Of a stretch of 64,000 nt of DNA, positions 17,131-24,825 are shown one piece after another. The position numbers and the translations under genes were made by a program. The stretch covers positions 32,175-96,174 of the forward strand of contig CAMLTW010000009.1 of assembly GCA_946486375.1 (NCBI GenBank), given 5' to 3'. Source of the DNA: an uncultured Rikenellaceae bacterium. GTDB taxonomy: Bacteria > Bacteroidota > Bacteroidia > Bacteroidales > Rikenellaceae. Position 1 is the first letter of the stretch. The number at the start of each line of letters is the position of its first letter. The notes under the pieces were generated by a model. The model made no database searches. It had not been told where the DNA came from and worked only from the letters and a program-made list of their open reading frames with translations.

Positions 17131-18309
17131 TCACGAGATGGCCGCCTTGATGACCTGATCCCCGTATTCGATGTATTCGTCCCGCTTTTCCACGTCGGCC
17201 AACCCGCGTTCGTCCACGTATCCCTGCATCCCGCTCTCGACGATATCCTGATGAGCCGCCACCACGCAGGCCCCCTCGTAGCCGATCTGCATCAACCGGG
17301 GCGACAGCGGAACGCCTCCCCGCGCCGTCAGGGTGATCGGTTCCGCCGCCGGCGTATTGTGTTCGCTGCCGAACGTCACCACGAACCCCGCGTCATGCAG
17401 GTAGCCCGCATACCGTTCCAGCGTCTCCAGGCTGTTCCGGCCGGTGATGAATTCCACCGACCAGAGATGCCGTTTTTTCAGCGTCTCCGCCGCCCGTTCC
17501 AGATCCCGCTCGAAATCAGTGAACTCTCCGTTGACGTCGTCCGCCAGGAACGGATAGGTCGGAATCCCTCCGGCCCGCAGGATCAGCCGGGTCACGTCCT
17601 CGAGGGGCAAAAACGCCTCCGGGCTTTCCGGCACGAACGCCGCGCCCCCCGCCTTCAACAGCTTCCCCCGAATTTCGTTCTCCACCGCCGCCGCATCCGT
17701 CGGATCGGCTTTCAGCGCCACGCCGCCGAACACCTTTTCCAGCAAGGCCCGGAAAGCTTCCGCATCCCCGCCGGTCGCTTTCGCCGCCGCCAGTCGCAGG
17801 GCCTTGGCCAGATGCCGCTCCCGGACGGAACCTTTGGTCAGTTCCCGACAAACCGCATCGAAATCCAGCACAAGCCCCGTACCGCGTTCCGCCAGCACCT
17901 CGTTCAACCGTCCGCACATCCGCCGCACATGGTTGTCCGACTCCTTCCGCACCGCCGCCAGCCGGGACTTGGAAGGCTCGGTCAAATCGACCGGAAAAGC
18001 CAATCCCTTGCCGCTGAGGTACGTCCGGCCCGGATTGTTCGGGTCGTTCACCCGGATGCCGGCCGCGCGGTCTTCTTCCTGCAAGCCGATGAACTCGATG
18101 TTGAACAACGGGCAAAGGCGGCGTCTGCGGCATTCCCGCGCCCACTCGCCGTAGCCCTCCATCGTATAGAAATCGTTGATCCCCACTACCTTCACCCCTT
18201 CCTGTACCGCCATGTCCAGCGCCTGCGGAATGTCGTCGAACGCGCTGAAGGAATAAGGCGTATGCAGGTGGGCATTGACCTTGACCGCTTCGGGTCGATG
18301 TTTTTTCAT
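17131..18309 (-). CDS. PHP-domain protein with altered metal motif
   Basis: A 392-residue protein with a polymerase-and-histidinol-phosphatase fold. The first motif VNAHLHTPYSFS is intact. The second, normally TDHD-like, reads GINDFYTMEGY, so a metal-binding His appears to be replaced. A Glu in LFNIEFIG and a late His in FGSEHNTP fit motifs 3 and 4. PHP proteins are usually phosphoesterases (histidinol phosphatase, YciV-type). With a sugar-phosphate neighbourhood, a phosphatase or isomerase-like role on a pathway intermediate is possible but unproven. It overlaps no neighbour and is spaced 198 bases from the fused E1 upstream and 21 bases from the aldolase/SDR downstream. Confidence 0.75.
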   Translation of the reverse strand: MKKHRPEAVKVNAHLHTPYSFSAFDDIPQALDMAVQEGVKVVGINDFYTMEGYGEWARECRRRRLCPLFNIEFIGLQEEDRAAGIRVNDPNNPGRTYLSGKGLAFPVDLTEPSKSRLAAVRKESDNHVRRMCGRLNEVLAERGTGLVLDFDAVCRELTKGSVRERHLAKALRLAAAKATGGDAEAFRALLEKVFGGVALKADPTDAAAVENEIRGKLLKAGGAAFVPESPEAFLPLEDVTRLILRAGGIPTYPFLADDVNGEFTDFERDLERAAETLKKRHLWSVEFITGRNSLETLERYAGYLHDAGFVVTFGSEHNTPAAEPITLTARGGVPLSPRLMQIGYEGACVVAAHQDIVESGMQGYVDERGLADVEKRDEYIEYGDQVIKAAIS

Positions 18310-18507
18310 GGTTTCTGTCGAAAGTTAATTCCGGTTTTCCGACGAAAAGCCATCCGCCTCCCCCTTCCGGGAACGAAACCGGTCTTTTCCGTCCTGTTCA
18401 AAATACAGGGGCGCCCGCCCGTTTTTTCCGGGTTCCGGCAAACGGACGGCACGCCCCCTCTGTTTTTTCCGTGCCCGGAAGCCTTACCCGGCCTCCGGCT
18501 CCGAAAA

Positions 18508-20988
18508 TCAGACTCCTTCCTTCGCCCTGCGCACTTGCTCGGCGTCGGTGAAATTGCGGGCAGGCACGTGTCCCTTCAAAGGCACGATTTTTTCGTGGAT
18601 CGCGTCGATGAACCAGTCCGGCTGCGGGAAGAACGCGTCTTCCAGTTCGAAGGCCGGTGTGATCCAGTTCCGGGAACCGACCACCACCGGAGGCGCATCC
18701 AGGTAGTCGAACGCCAGTTCGGTGATGTTCCGCGCCAGGTCGTTCAGGAACGATCCGCGTGCGTTGGCGTCGCTCGCCAGCACGATCCGTCCGGTCTTCT
18801 TCACCGACTCGATCACCTTTTCGTAGTTGAACGGCACCAGCGAACGGGCGTCGATCACCTCGGCGCTCATACCGTATTGTTCTTCCAGCATCTTCGCCGC
18901 TTTCAGCGCCACGTAGAGCGTGGAACCGATCGTCAGAATGGTCACGTCCTTTCCCTCCTTCTTCACGTCCGGTTCTCCGATCGGAATTTCGTAGTACCCT
19001 TCCGGCACTCCGCCTTCGTGGAACTGCTCGCCGATGTCGTAAATCCGCTGACTTTCGAAGAAGATCACCGGATCGGTGCCCTGCAAGGCGGCGTTCATCA
19101 GCCCCTTGGCATCGTACGGCGTCACGGGGAACACCACCTTCAGCCCCGGAATGTGAGCCACCAGCGAAGTCCAGTCCTGCGAATGCTGCGCCCCGTATTT
19201 CGAGCCGACCGACACCCGCACGACCACCGGCATCTTGATGACGTTGCCGCTCATCGCCTGCCACTTGGGCAGCTGATTGAACACTTCGTCCCCGCACCGG
19301 CCCAGGAAGTCGCAGTACATGATTTCCGGAATCACCCGGCCCCCGCACATGGCATAACCGATGGCCGTCCCGACGATGGAAGCCTCCGAAATCGGGGAGT
19401 TGAACAGCCGGTGGTACGGCAGCGCCTCGGTCAATCCCCGGTAGACGGCGAACGCACCGCCCCAGTCGCGGTTTTCCTCTCCATAGGCCACCAGCGAAGC
19501 ATCCTTATAGAAACGGTCGACGATCGCCTCGAAAATCCCGTCCCGGAGCTGGTACATCTTCATCTTGGAAACGGGGTTGCCGTCCTTGTCGAACGCGAAC
19601 CGTTCCTTTTTGGCGATCTGCTGCATGCGGGGATTTTCGGCCATCGGGTGATTCACTTCCGGCACGGCGTCGGACATCGAATCCACCGAACCGTTGGAGA
19701 ACATCATTTCGCCCAGCGCATCCGGATGCTTGTGCACGTCCATCCGCGGCGAAATCTCATCGTCGATCGCCAGCTTGAAAATATCGAGCAACACCTCTTC
19801 CACATCCTCATGGATAGCGTCCAGTTCTTCCTGCTTCACTACGCCCGCCTCGGTCAGCTGCCGTCCGAACCCGGCGATGCAGTCCTGCGCCATCCAGGCC
19901 TCCACTTCCTCTTTCGTCCGGTAGGACGAAGCGTCGGAAGGCGAGTGGCCGCTATATCGGTAAGTCAGCACGTCCAGCAGCACCGGGCCGTCCTTTTCTT
20001 CTTCCAGCACCTTCCGTTTGCGGCGGTAGGCGTCGATCACCGCCAGCGGGTTGTAACCATCCACCCGTTCGGCGTGCATCTGTTCCGGATTGACCCCCGC
20101 ACCGATCCGGGCCGCAACATCATATCCCATCGTTTCGCCGCGCGTCTGTCCGCCCATCCCGTACTGGTTGTCCATGATATTGACGATGACGGGCAGGCCG
20201 CCCTTCATGTCCCCTTCCCAGAGCTGTTTGAACTGATCCATCGCCGCGAACACCAGTCCTTCCCAAACCGGGCCGCAGGCCATCGCCGCATCCCCGATGT
20301 TGGCTACCACGATTCCCGGCTTCCGGTTCACCTTCTTGTAGAGGGCTGCCCCTACGGCGATGTCCCCGCTTCCGCCCACGATGGCATTGTTGGGATAAAT
20401 CCCGAACGGCGTGAAGAAAGCGTGCATGCTTCCCCCCAGCCCCTTGTTGAATCCCGTCACGCGGGCGAAGATTTCGGCCAGGATACCGTACAACAGAAAA
20501 CGCCGTCCCAGTTTCTTGACCGACGTCCCTTCAAATCCCTTCCGGGCCGCTTCCAGCGTGGCCCCGCCGAGGAAATTCTCCATGATGTCCGTCAGCTGCT
20601 TTTCATCCAGCAGCTCGATGGCCCGCAGGCCTTTCGCCAGGATTTCCCCGTGGCTCCGGTGGGACCCGAAAATGAAGTCGTCGATGCCCAGCATGTAGGC
20701 CATCCCCACCGCAGCGGCTTCCTGCCCGGCGGAAAGATGCGCCGGCCCCGGATTATTGTAGGTAATTCCCTTATATCCTCCCGTGGTTTTCACCAGGTTG
20801 AGCATGGTTTCGAACTCGCGGATCACCACCATGTCGTGGTAGATCCGTTTCAGATCGTCCACGGTGAAGTTCTTCGCATCCAACTCTTCCCGGACGCTCT
20901 TCTTGTATTGGTTGACCGGAATCGGTTTGAATTTCACCTCTCCCGGCTGCCTCATCCTGTCGGGGTCGATGTACTGTGACTTAGGCAT
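18508..20988 (-). CDS. Fused alpha-beta E1 component of a 2-oxoacid/acetoin-type dehydrogenase
   Basis: An 826-residue thiamine-diphosphate enzyme in which the E1-alpha and E1-beta chains are one polypeptide. The alpha part (about 30-420) shows GPAHLSAGQEAAAVG, the thiamine site GSHRSHGEILAKG and VVANIGDAAMACG with NIMDNQYGMG. The beta part (about 480-826) shows YGEENRDWGGAFAVYRGL, FNSPISEASIVGTAIGYA and the terminal VIDARSLVPFNYEKVIESV. It would decarboxylate a 2-oxoacid, or cleave a diketone such as acetoin, and pass the acyl group to the lipoyl E2. E3 and E2 genes lie immediately upstream on the same strand. The substrate (branched-chain acids, acetoin or a sugar-derived oxoacid) cannot be fixed from sequence. 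Confidence 0.88.
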   Translation of the reverse strand: MPKSQYIDPDRMRQPGEVKFKPIPVNQYKKSVREELDAKNFTVDDLKRIYHDMVVIREFETMLNLVKTTGGYKGITYNNPGPAHLSAGQEAAAVGMAYMLGIDDFIFGSHRSHGEILAKGLRAIELLDEKQLTDIMENFLGGATLEAARKGFEGTSVKKLGRRFLLYGILAEIFARVTGFNKGLGGSMHAFFTPFGIYPNNAIVGGSGDIAVGAALYKKVNRKPGIVVANIGDAAMACGPVWEGLVFAAMDQFKQLWEGDMKGGLPVIVNIMDNQYGMGGQTRGETMGYDVAARIGAGVNPEQMHAERVDGYNPLAVIDAYRRKRKVLEEEKDGPVLLDVLTYRYSGHSPSDASSYRTKEEVEAWMAQDCIAGFGRQLTEAGVVKQEELDAIHEDVEEVLLDIFKLAIDDEISPRMDVHKHPDALGEMMFSNGSVDSMSDAVPEVNHPMAENPRMQQIAKKERFAFDKDGNPVSKMKMYQLRDGIFEAIVDRFYKDASLVAYGEENRDWGGAFAVYRGLTEALPYHRLFNSPISEASIVGTAIGYAMCGGRVIPEIMYCDFLGRCGDEVFNQLPKWQAMSGNVIKMPVVVRVSVGSKYGAQHSQDWTSLVAHIPGLKVVFPVTPYDAKGLMNAALQGTDPVIFFESQRIYDIGEQFHEGGVPEGYYEIPIGEPDVKKEGKDVTILTIGSTLYVALKAAKMLEEQYGMSAEVIDARSLVPFNYEKVIESVKKTGRIVLASDANARGSFLNDLARNITELAFDYLDAPPVVVGSRNWITPAFELEDAFFPQPDWFIDAIHEKIVPLKGHVPARNFTDAEQVRRAKEGV

Positions 20989-21090
20989 AATTTCAGGTTA
21001 TTTGAGTTGTTCATTCATTCTTTTCGTCGGGCAATCCCCTTAAATATACGAGGGAACACATCCCCCCGGCAATAACACGCCGCCGTACGA

Positions 21091-22461
21091 TCACTCATCC
21101 AGCGCGAAGATCGTTTCCTTGAATATTTCGGACACCGTCGGATGCGGGAAGACCACTTCCTCCAGTTCCTTCAGCGTCATTTCCTGTTCGATGGCCATGC
21201 AGGCCCCGTAGATCATTTCGCTCGACGGATTCCCCAGCATGTGCACGCCCAGCACTTCCCCGTACTTCGCACCCACCAGCACCTTGCACAGGCCGTTGCC
21301 GCCCTCGTTTTCCGCCACGAACCGCCCGGCGTAGGCCATCGGCAGCGACGCCACCCGGTATTCCACCCCTTTGGCCTTCCCGCTCTCTTCCGTCAGCCCT
21401 ACGGCGGCGATTTCCGGATTGGTATAGACCACGCCCGGAATCGCATCGTAACGCATCCGGTCCTTGCGTCCCGTCAGGTTGTTCACCACCACTTCCCCCT
21501 CCCGGCTCGCGGTATGGGCCAGCAGGGAAAATCCGGTGACATCCCCGGCGGCGAAGACTCCCGGCACGTTCGTGCGCATCCGCTCGTCCACTTTAATCCC
21601 CCCCCGGTAAAGCTCCACGCCGAGATTTTCCAGTCCGAATCCGGCGGTCACGGGCCGTCTCCCCACGCACACCAATATCTTATCCCCCTTCACCACGGAG
21701 GTCACGCCCCCCTTCTCGAACACCACCTCGTTCCCCTTCACCTCTACAACCCTTGCCGACAGGTGGAACGTCACGCCCTTCTTCGCATACACATCCCGGA
21801 GCATCGCGCTGATCTCCCGATCCATGCCGCCGCCCAAGATTTCGTCCATCATCTCCACCACGGTCACCTGCGTGCCGAGGCTGTTGTAGAAACTGGCGAA
21901 CTCCATCCCGATCACGCCGCCGCCCACGACCACCAGCGCCTCCGGACGCTCCTTGAGCGACAGGATTTCCCGGTTGGTCACCACGGTATCTCCCAACGCT
22001 TCCCGCACCCCCGGAATAGGCGGCACCGCCGCTTCCGATCCCGTACAGATCAGCAGGTTCTTCGCCCGATACGAAACACCTCCGCATTCCACTTCGATCC
22101 CTTCAGCACTTCGGCCCCGGATAAACGCGTCTCCCTTCACCACCTCGACCCCGGCGCCCTTCATCTTGGCTCCGATGCCGCCCACCAGCTTCCGCACCAC
22201 CTTGTCCTTCCGGCCCATGATCTTGCCGAAGTCATAGGTCACCTCTCCCGCTTCGACGCCGTATTTGGCCCCATGCCGGGCCGTATCGTAAACCTTGGCG
22301 CTATAGAGCAGGGTTTTCGTCGGAATGCATCCTTCATTGAGACACACGCCTCCCAGCGCCTTCTTCTCGAACAGCACGACGTTCAAACCTTTCGCGCCCG
22401 CCCGTTCCGCAGCCACGTATCCCGCCGGGCCGCCTCCTATGATGGCTAAATCCTTCATCAT
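21091..22461 (-). CDS. lpdA: Dihydrolipoyl dehydrogenase (E3)
   Basis: A 456-residue flavoprotein that reoxidises dihydrolipoyl groups with NAD+. It has the FAD motif IIGGGPAGYVAAERA, the redox disulfide GGVCLNEGCIPTKTLLYSA, the NAD motif VVGGGVIGMEFA, and the C-terminal active-site HPTVSEIFKE. The start is MMKDLAII (either Met is possible). It begins 11 bases after the E2 stop, so the pair is surely co-transcribed. The fused E1 follows after 102 bases, in which a weak -7-like TATATTTA is present. The length is typical. Confidence 0.95.
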   Translation of the reverse strand: MMKDLAIIGGGPAGYVAAERAGAKGLNVVLFEKKALGGVCLNEGCIPTKTLLYSAKVYDTARHGAKYGVEAGEVTYDFGKIMGRKDKVVRKLVGGIGAKMKGAGVEVVKGDAFIRGRSAEGIEVECGGVSYRAKNLLICTGSEAAVPPIPGVREALGDTVVTNREILSLKERPEALVVVGGGVIGMEFASFYNSLGTQVTVVEMMDEILGGGMDREISAMLRDVYAKKGVTFHLSARVVEVKGNEVVFEKGGVTSVVKGDKILVCVGRRPVTAGFGLENLGVELYRGGIKVDERMRTNVPGVFAAGDVTGFSLLAHTASREGEVVVNNLTGRKDRMRYDAIPGVVYTNPEIAAVGLTEESGKAKGVEYRVASLPMAYAGRFVAENEGGNGLCKVLVGAKYGEVLGVHMLGNPSSEMIYGACMAIEQEMTLKELEEVVFPHPTVSEIFKETIFALDE

Positions 22462-22472
22462 CGACTCCTGAA

Positions 22473-23849
22473 TTACATTTCAAATTCCATGTTCTCGATT
22501 TCCACGGCGATCTGCTTCACGAAGCGGGTCGCCTCGCCGCCGTCCAGCGCCCGGTGGTCGTAGGTCAGGCTCAGGCCCAGATGCGGCACGAATCCGTACA
22601 CCCCGTTCCCCAGGTCTTTCGGACGCGGCACGATGGTGTTGACTCCCAGGATCGCCACCTGCGGCAGGTTGATGACCGGCGTAAAGATTTCCACCCCGTA
22701 ATTCCCCAGGTTGGACACCGTGAAGGAAGCCGCCTCGGACGACAGCAAATCCGGATCGACGCTCCCCTTCCGGCAGGCCGCCGCCAGCTCCTTCAGCTGC
22801 GAAGCCAGTCCCCGGATCGACAAATCGTCGGCGTTCCGCACCACCGGCACCATCAGCCCCCGATCGGTATCGACCGCCAAAGCCAGATGCACCTTGTTGA
22901 AATACTTGATTCCGTCTCCCAGAAAATGAGCGTTGACCTGCGGGAACTTCTTCAGCGCCCGGATCACCGCCAGACACACCATGTCGTTGAGCGTAATATT
23001 GACCGGATAACCTTCCTTTTCGACGGCGTTCTTCACCTTTTTCCGCAGCTCCAGAATCCGCCGGGCATCCGCGCTCAGGTGATGGGTCAGCTGGGCCGAA
23101 TTCTGCAGGGAAGCGTGCATCGCCTTGGCGATGAGCTTCCGCATGTTGGTCAGCGGCTTGATCTGGTAATCGGTTCCATAAACCGGATTCTTCATCGCGG
23201 CGGCCACATCGGCTCCCCGCACCTTGCCGCCCAGCCCGGAACCTTCCTTCGGCATCGCGGCGGTCTCGCCGCCCGCTTCCGCCGCCATCGCCTTGGCCAG
23301 CGGGGTCATCTTCGGCCCGGCTTCCGCCGCAGCCCGGACATCCCGTTCGATCACCCGCCCATGCGGGCCGCTCCCGCCCACCGCACGCAAATCCACGCCT
23401 TCCCGCTCCGCCAGCGCCCGTGCCCGCGGAGAAACCGCAGCACCATTTCCGCCGCCATCGCCGGACACCGCGACATCTTCCGTCGGTTTCCCGGCCGCCG
23501 CTTCCGGCTCCGCCATTTTCTCCTTACCGGCAGACAGCGCACCGCCAGCGTTTTCAGCCCCGGCTCCGCCGGACACCGCACCGCCCGGTCTGAATTCCTC
23601 GGCGGACTCCCCTGCCTGACCGATCACCATCACGTTGGTCAGCACGGGAATCTCGTCCCCTTCCGCAAAAAAGACGTCCAGCACGACGCCTTCCACTTCG
23701 GCTTCCTCCTCGAAGGAAGCCTTGTCCGTCTCATAGGCGAAGAGGATTTCCCCCTTCTCGACCGTATCTCCTTTTTTCTTCCGGAATTCCGTCAGGATGC
23801 AGCTTTCCACCGACTGTCCCTGCTTGGGCATAATGACCGCTTTCGCCAT
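22473..23849 (-). CDS. Dihydrolipoyl acyltransferase (E2), one lipoyl domain
   Basis: A 458-residue E2 component. Domains in order: an N-terminal lipoyl domain (1-80, lipoyl lysine in YETDKASFEEEAE); an Ala/Gly-rich linker (85-140); a peripheral-subunit-binding domain (VSPRARALAEREGVDLR, then GSGPHGRVIERDV); a second linker; and the catalytic acyltransferase domain (about 230-458), with the catalytic His in TYDHRALDGGEATRFV. It acylates CoA with the group passed from E1. It is first in the minus-strand array. Its promoter, and inverted repeats likely to be an operator, lie just upstream, facing the GntR gene. Confidence 0.92.
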   Translation of the reverse strand: MAKAVIMPKQGQSVESCILTEFRKKKGDTVEKGEILFAYETDKASFEEEAEVEGVVLDVFFAEGDEIPVLTNVMVIGQAGESAEEFRPGGAVSGGAGAENAGGALSAGKEKMAEPEAAAGKPTEDVAVSGDGGGNGAAVSPRARALAEREGVDLRAVGGSGPHGRVIERDVRAAAEAGPKMTPLAKAMAAEAGGETAAMPKEGSGLGGKVRGADVAAAMKNPVYGTDYQIKPLTNMRKLIAKAMHASLQNSAQLTHHLSADARRILELRKKVKNAVEKEGYPVNITLNDMVCLAVIRALKKFPQVNAHFLGDGIKYFNKVHLALAVDTDRGLMVPVVRNADDLSIRGLASQLKELAAACRKGSVDPDLLSSEAASFTVSNLGNYGVEIFTPVINLPQVAILGVNTIVPRPKDLGNGVYGFVPHLGLSLTYDHRALDGGEATRFVKQIAVEIENMEFEM

Positions 23850-23897
23850 AATCGTTTATCGAGTTTTGAGTTGTACGTTCTCCACCGGGGAGCCTGA

Positions 23898-23928
23898 CAA
23901 AGATACGACAATAACCCATATTTACAAG
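23898..23928 (-). promoter_or_regulatory. Promoter of the E2-E3-E1 array
   Basis: On the minus strand TATCTTTG (23898-23905) is preceded after 19 bases by TTG (23925-23927), a good Bacteroidetes promoter 49 bases from the E2 start. The -33 box lies inside the left arm of the inverted repeat at 23921-23933, so a bound regulator would block it. Confidence 0.75.
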
Positions 23929-23975
23929 TGATTCGACAAAAATTTTGTAACAACTGAATAACAATCACTTATAAA
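23921..23975. promoter_or_regulatory. Candidate GntR operator, wide inverted repeat
   Basis: TTTACAAGTGATT (23921-23933) and AATCACTTATAAA (23963-23975) are inverted repeats matching at 12 of 13 positions. Between them is a second palindrome ACAAAAATTTTGT (23936-23948). The set overlaps the -33 box of the E2 promoter. Its place between a GntR gene and the array it faces makes an operator the simplest reading, but binding is inferred. Confidence 0.6.
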
Positions 23976-23989
23976 CAACAAAACGGTTT

Positions 23990-24006
23990 ACAAGTTTAAA
24001 ACTTGT
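23990..24006. promoter_or_regulatory. Candidate GntR operator, compact palindrome
   Basis: ACAAGTTTAAAACTTGT is a perfect palindrome of two 8-base arms around one base. It shares the ACAAGT core with the left arm of the wide repeat at 23921. It lies 25 bases upstream of the gntR -33 box, suitable for autoregulation. Binding is inferred. Confidence 0.6.
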
Positions 24007-24030
24007 TTATCCGGTTCCGGACTCCCGGCA

Positions 24031-24062
24031 TTTGGCGGAAAGCGGAGAAATCCCTACTTTTG
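24031..24062 (+). promoter_or_regulatory. Promoter of the gntR gene
   Basis: TTTG (24031-24034), 20 bases, then TACTTTTG (24055-24062): both Bacteroidetes boxes are exact. The predicted start of transcription falls just upstream of the ATG at 24087, which is a reason to reject longer N-terminal extensions. Confidence 0.8.
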
Positions 24063-24086
24063 AAAAATGGCATCGGGGCGAAAGCG

Positions 24087-24794
24087 ATGGAAAAACAACC
24101 GTTGTATCGGAAAGTATATGAAATGCTGCGGGAACAGATCGCGGCGGGGAATTATCGTGCGGGAGACCTGCTGCCGTCGGAGAACGAATTGTGCGCCGCG
24201 TACGGAGCCACCCGCCCCACGGTGAGGAAGGCCCTCGAACGGTTGGTCGCGGACGGAGCGATCGTCAGGCGGCAGGGAAAAGGGAGCATCGTCAAGGGGG
24301 CGCCGAAGGGAATCGGCATCCTGTCGCTCAAAAGTACCACCACGGCGGTCGGGCAGGACGTGCTGACGACGCGGATCATCCTGCGGCCCGAAATCCGTCC
24401 GTGGGAAGAAGCCTTTTCGTTTCCGTTGAGCGAAGAGGAGAAAAAACGGGGATGCATTTACTTCGAGCGGCTCCGGCTGGTCAACGGGGTGCCGCTGTTT
24501 TTCGACATCACGATGCTCCCGAACGAAGGGCTGCCGCGCTTTACCGCGCTCAGTCTGGAAAACCGGTCGCTTTTCGAAACCCTGCGCACCCGATATCAGC
24601 TCGTCGTTACGGGAGGTACGCAGCAGCTTTTCGCCATCCGGGCGGACAAACGCCTGCAGGCCTGTTTCGGCATCAAGGCGGGCCACCCCGTCCTGCAGCT
24701 GAACCGGAAAATCGACACGAACCGGGTCGGATTCCACATTTACAGCCAGGTCTTCTGCGTGACGCAGGGATACGGCCTGATCGGGACGTTCTGA
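24087..24794 (+). CDS. GntR-family regulator, HutC type with UTRA domain
   Basis: A 235-residue transcription factor. Residues 1-70 form the winged helix (LYRKVYEMLREQIAAGNY, LLPSENELCAAYGATRPTVR, KALERLVADGAIVRRQGKGS). Residues 85-235 match the UTRA ligand-binding domain (YFERLRLVNGVPLFFDITML, then LETLRTRYQL-like and HPVLQLNR). UTRA regulators typically sense small metabolites of the pathway they control, such as sugar phosphates or amino-acid derivatives. The promoter position fixes the start at 24087. It is transcribed away from the E2-to-lplA array across a region of nested palindromes, so it is the probable local repressor. The ligand is unknown. Confidence 0.9.
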   Translation: MEKQPLYRKVYEMLREQIAAGNYRAGDLLPSENELCAAYGATRPTVRKALERLVADGAIVRRQGKGSIVKGAPKGIGILSLKSTTTAVGQDVLTTRIILRPEIRPWEEAFSFPLSEEEKKRGCIYFERLRLVNGVPLFFDITMLPNEGLPRFTALSLENRSLFETLRTRYQLVVTGGTQQLFAIRADKRLQACFGIKAGHPVLQLNRKIDTNRVGFHIYSQVFCVTQGYGLIGTF

Positions 24795-24825
24795 CGTTTC
24801 CGCCGGGAAAGGAAAATCCGAATTT

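Noticed and set aside
16027..20979. A very long open frame on the plus strand opposite the aldolase/SDR, PHP and E1 genes.
   Set aside because: It encodes His/Arg/Pro-rich low-complexity sequence, the usual antisense shadow of GC-rich genes, and the minus-strand genes have clear families.
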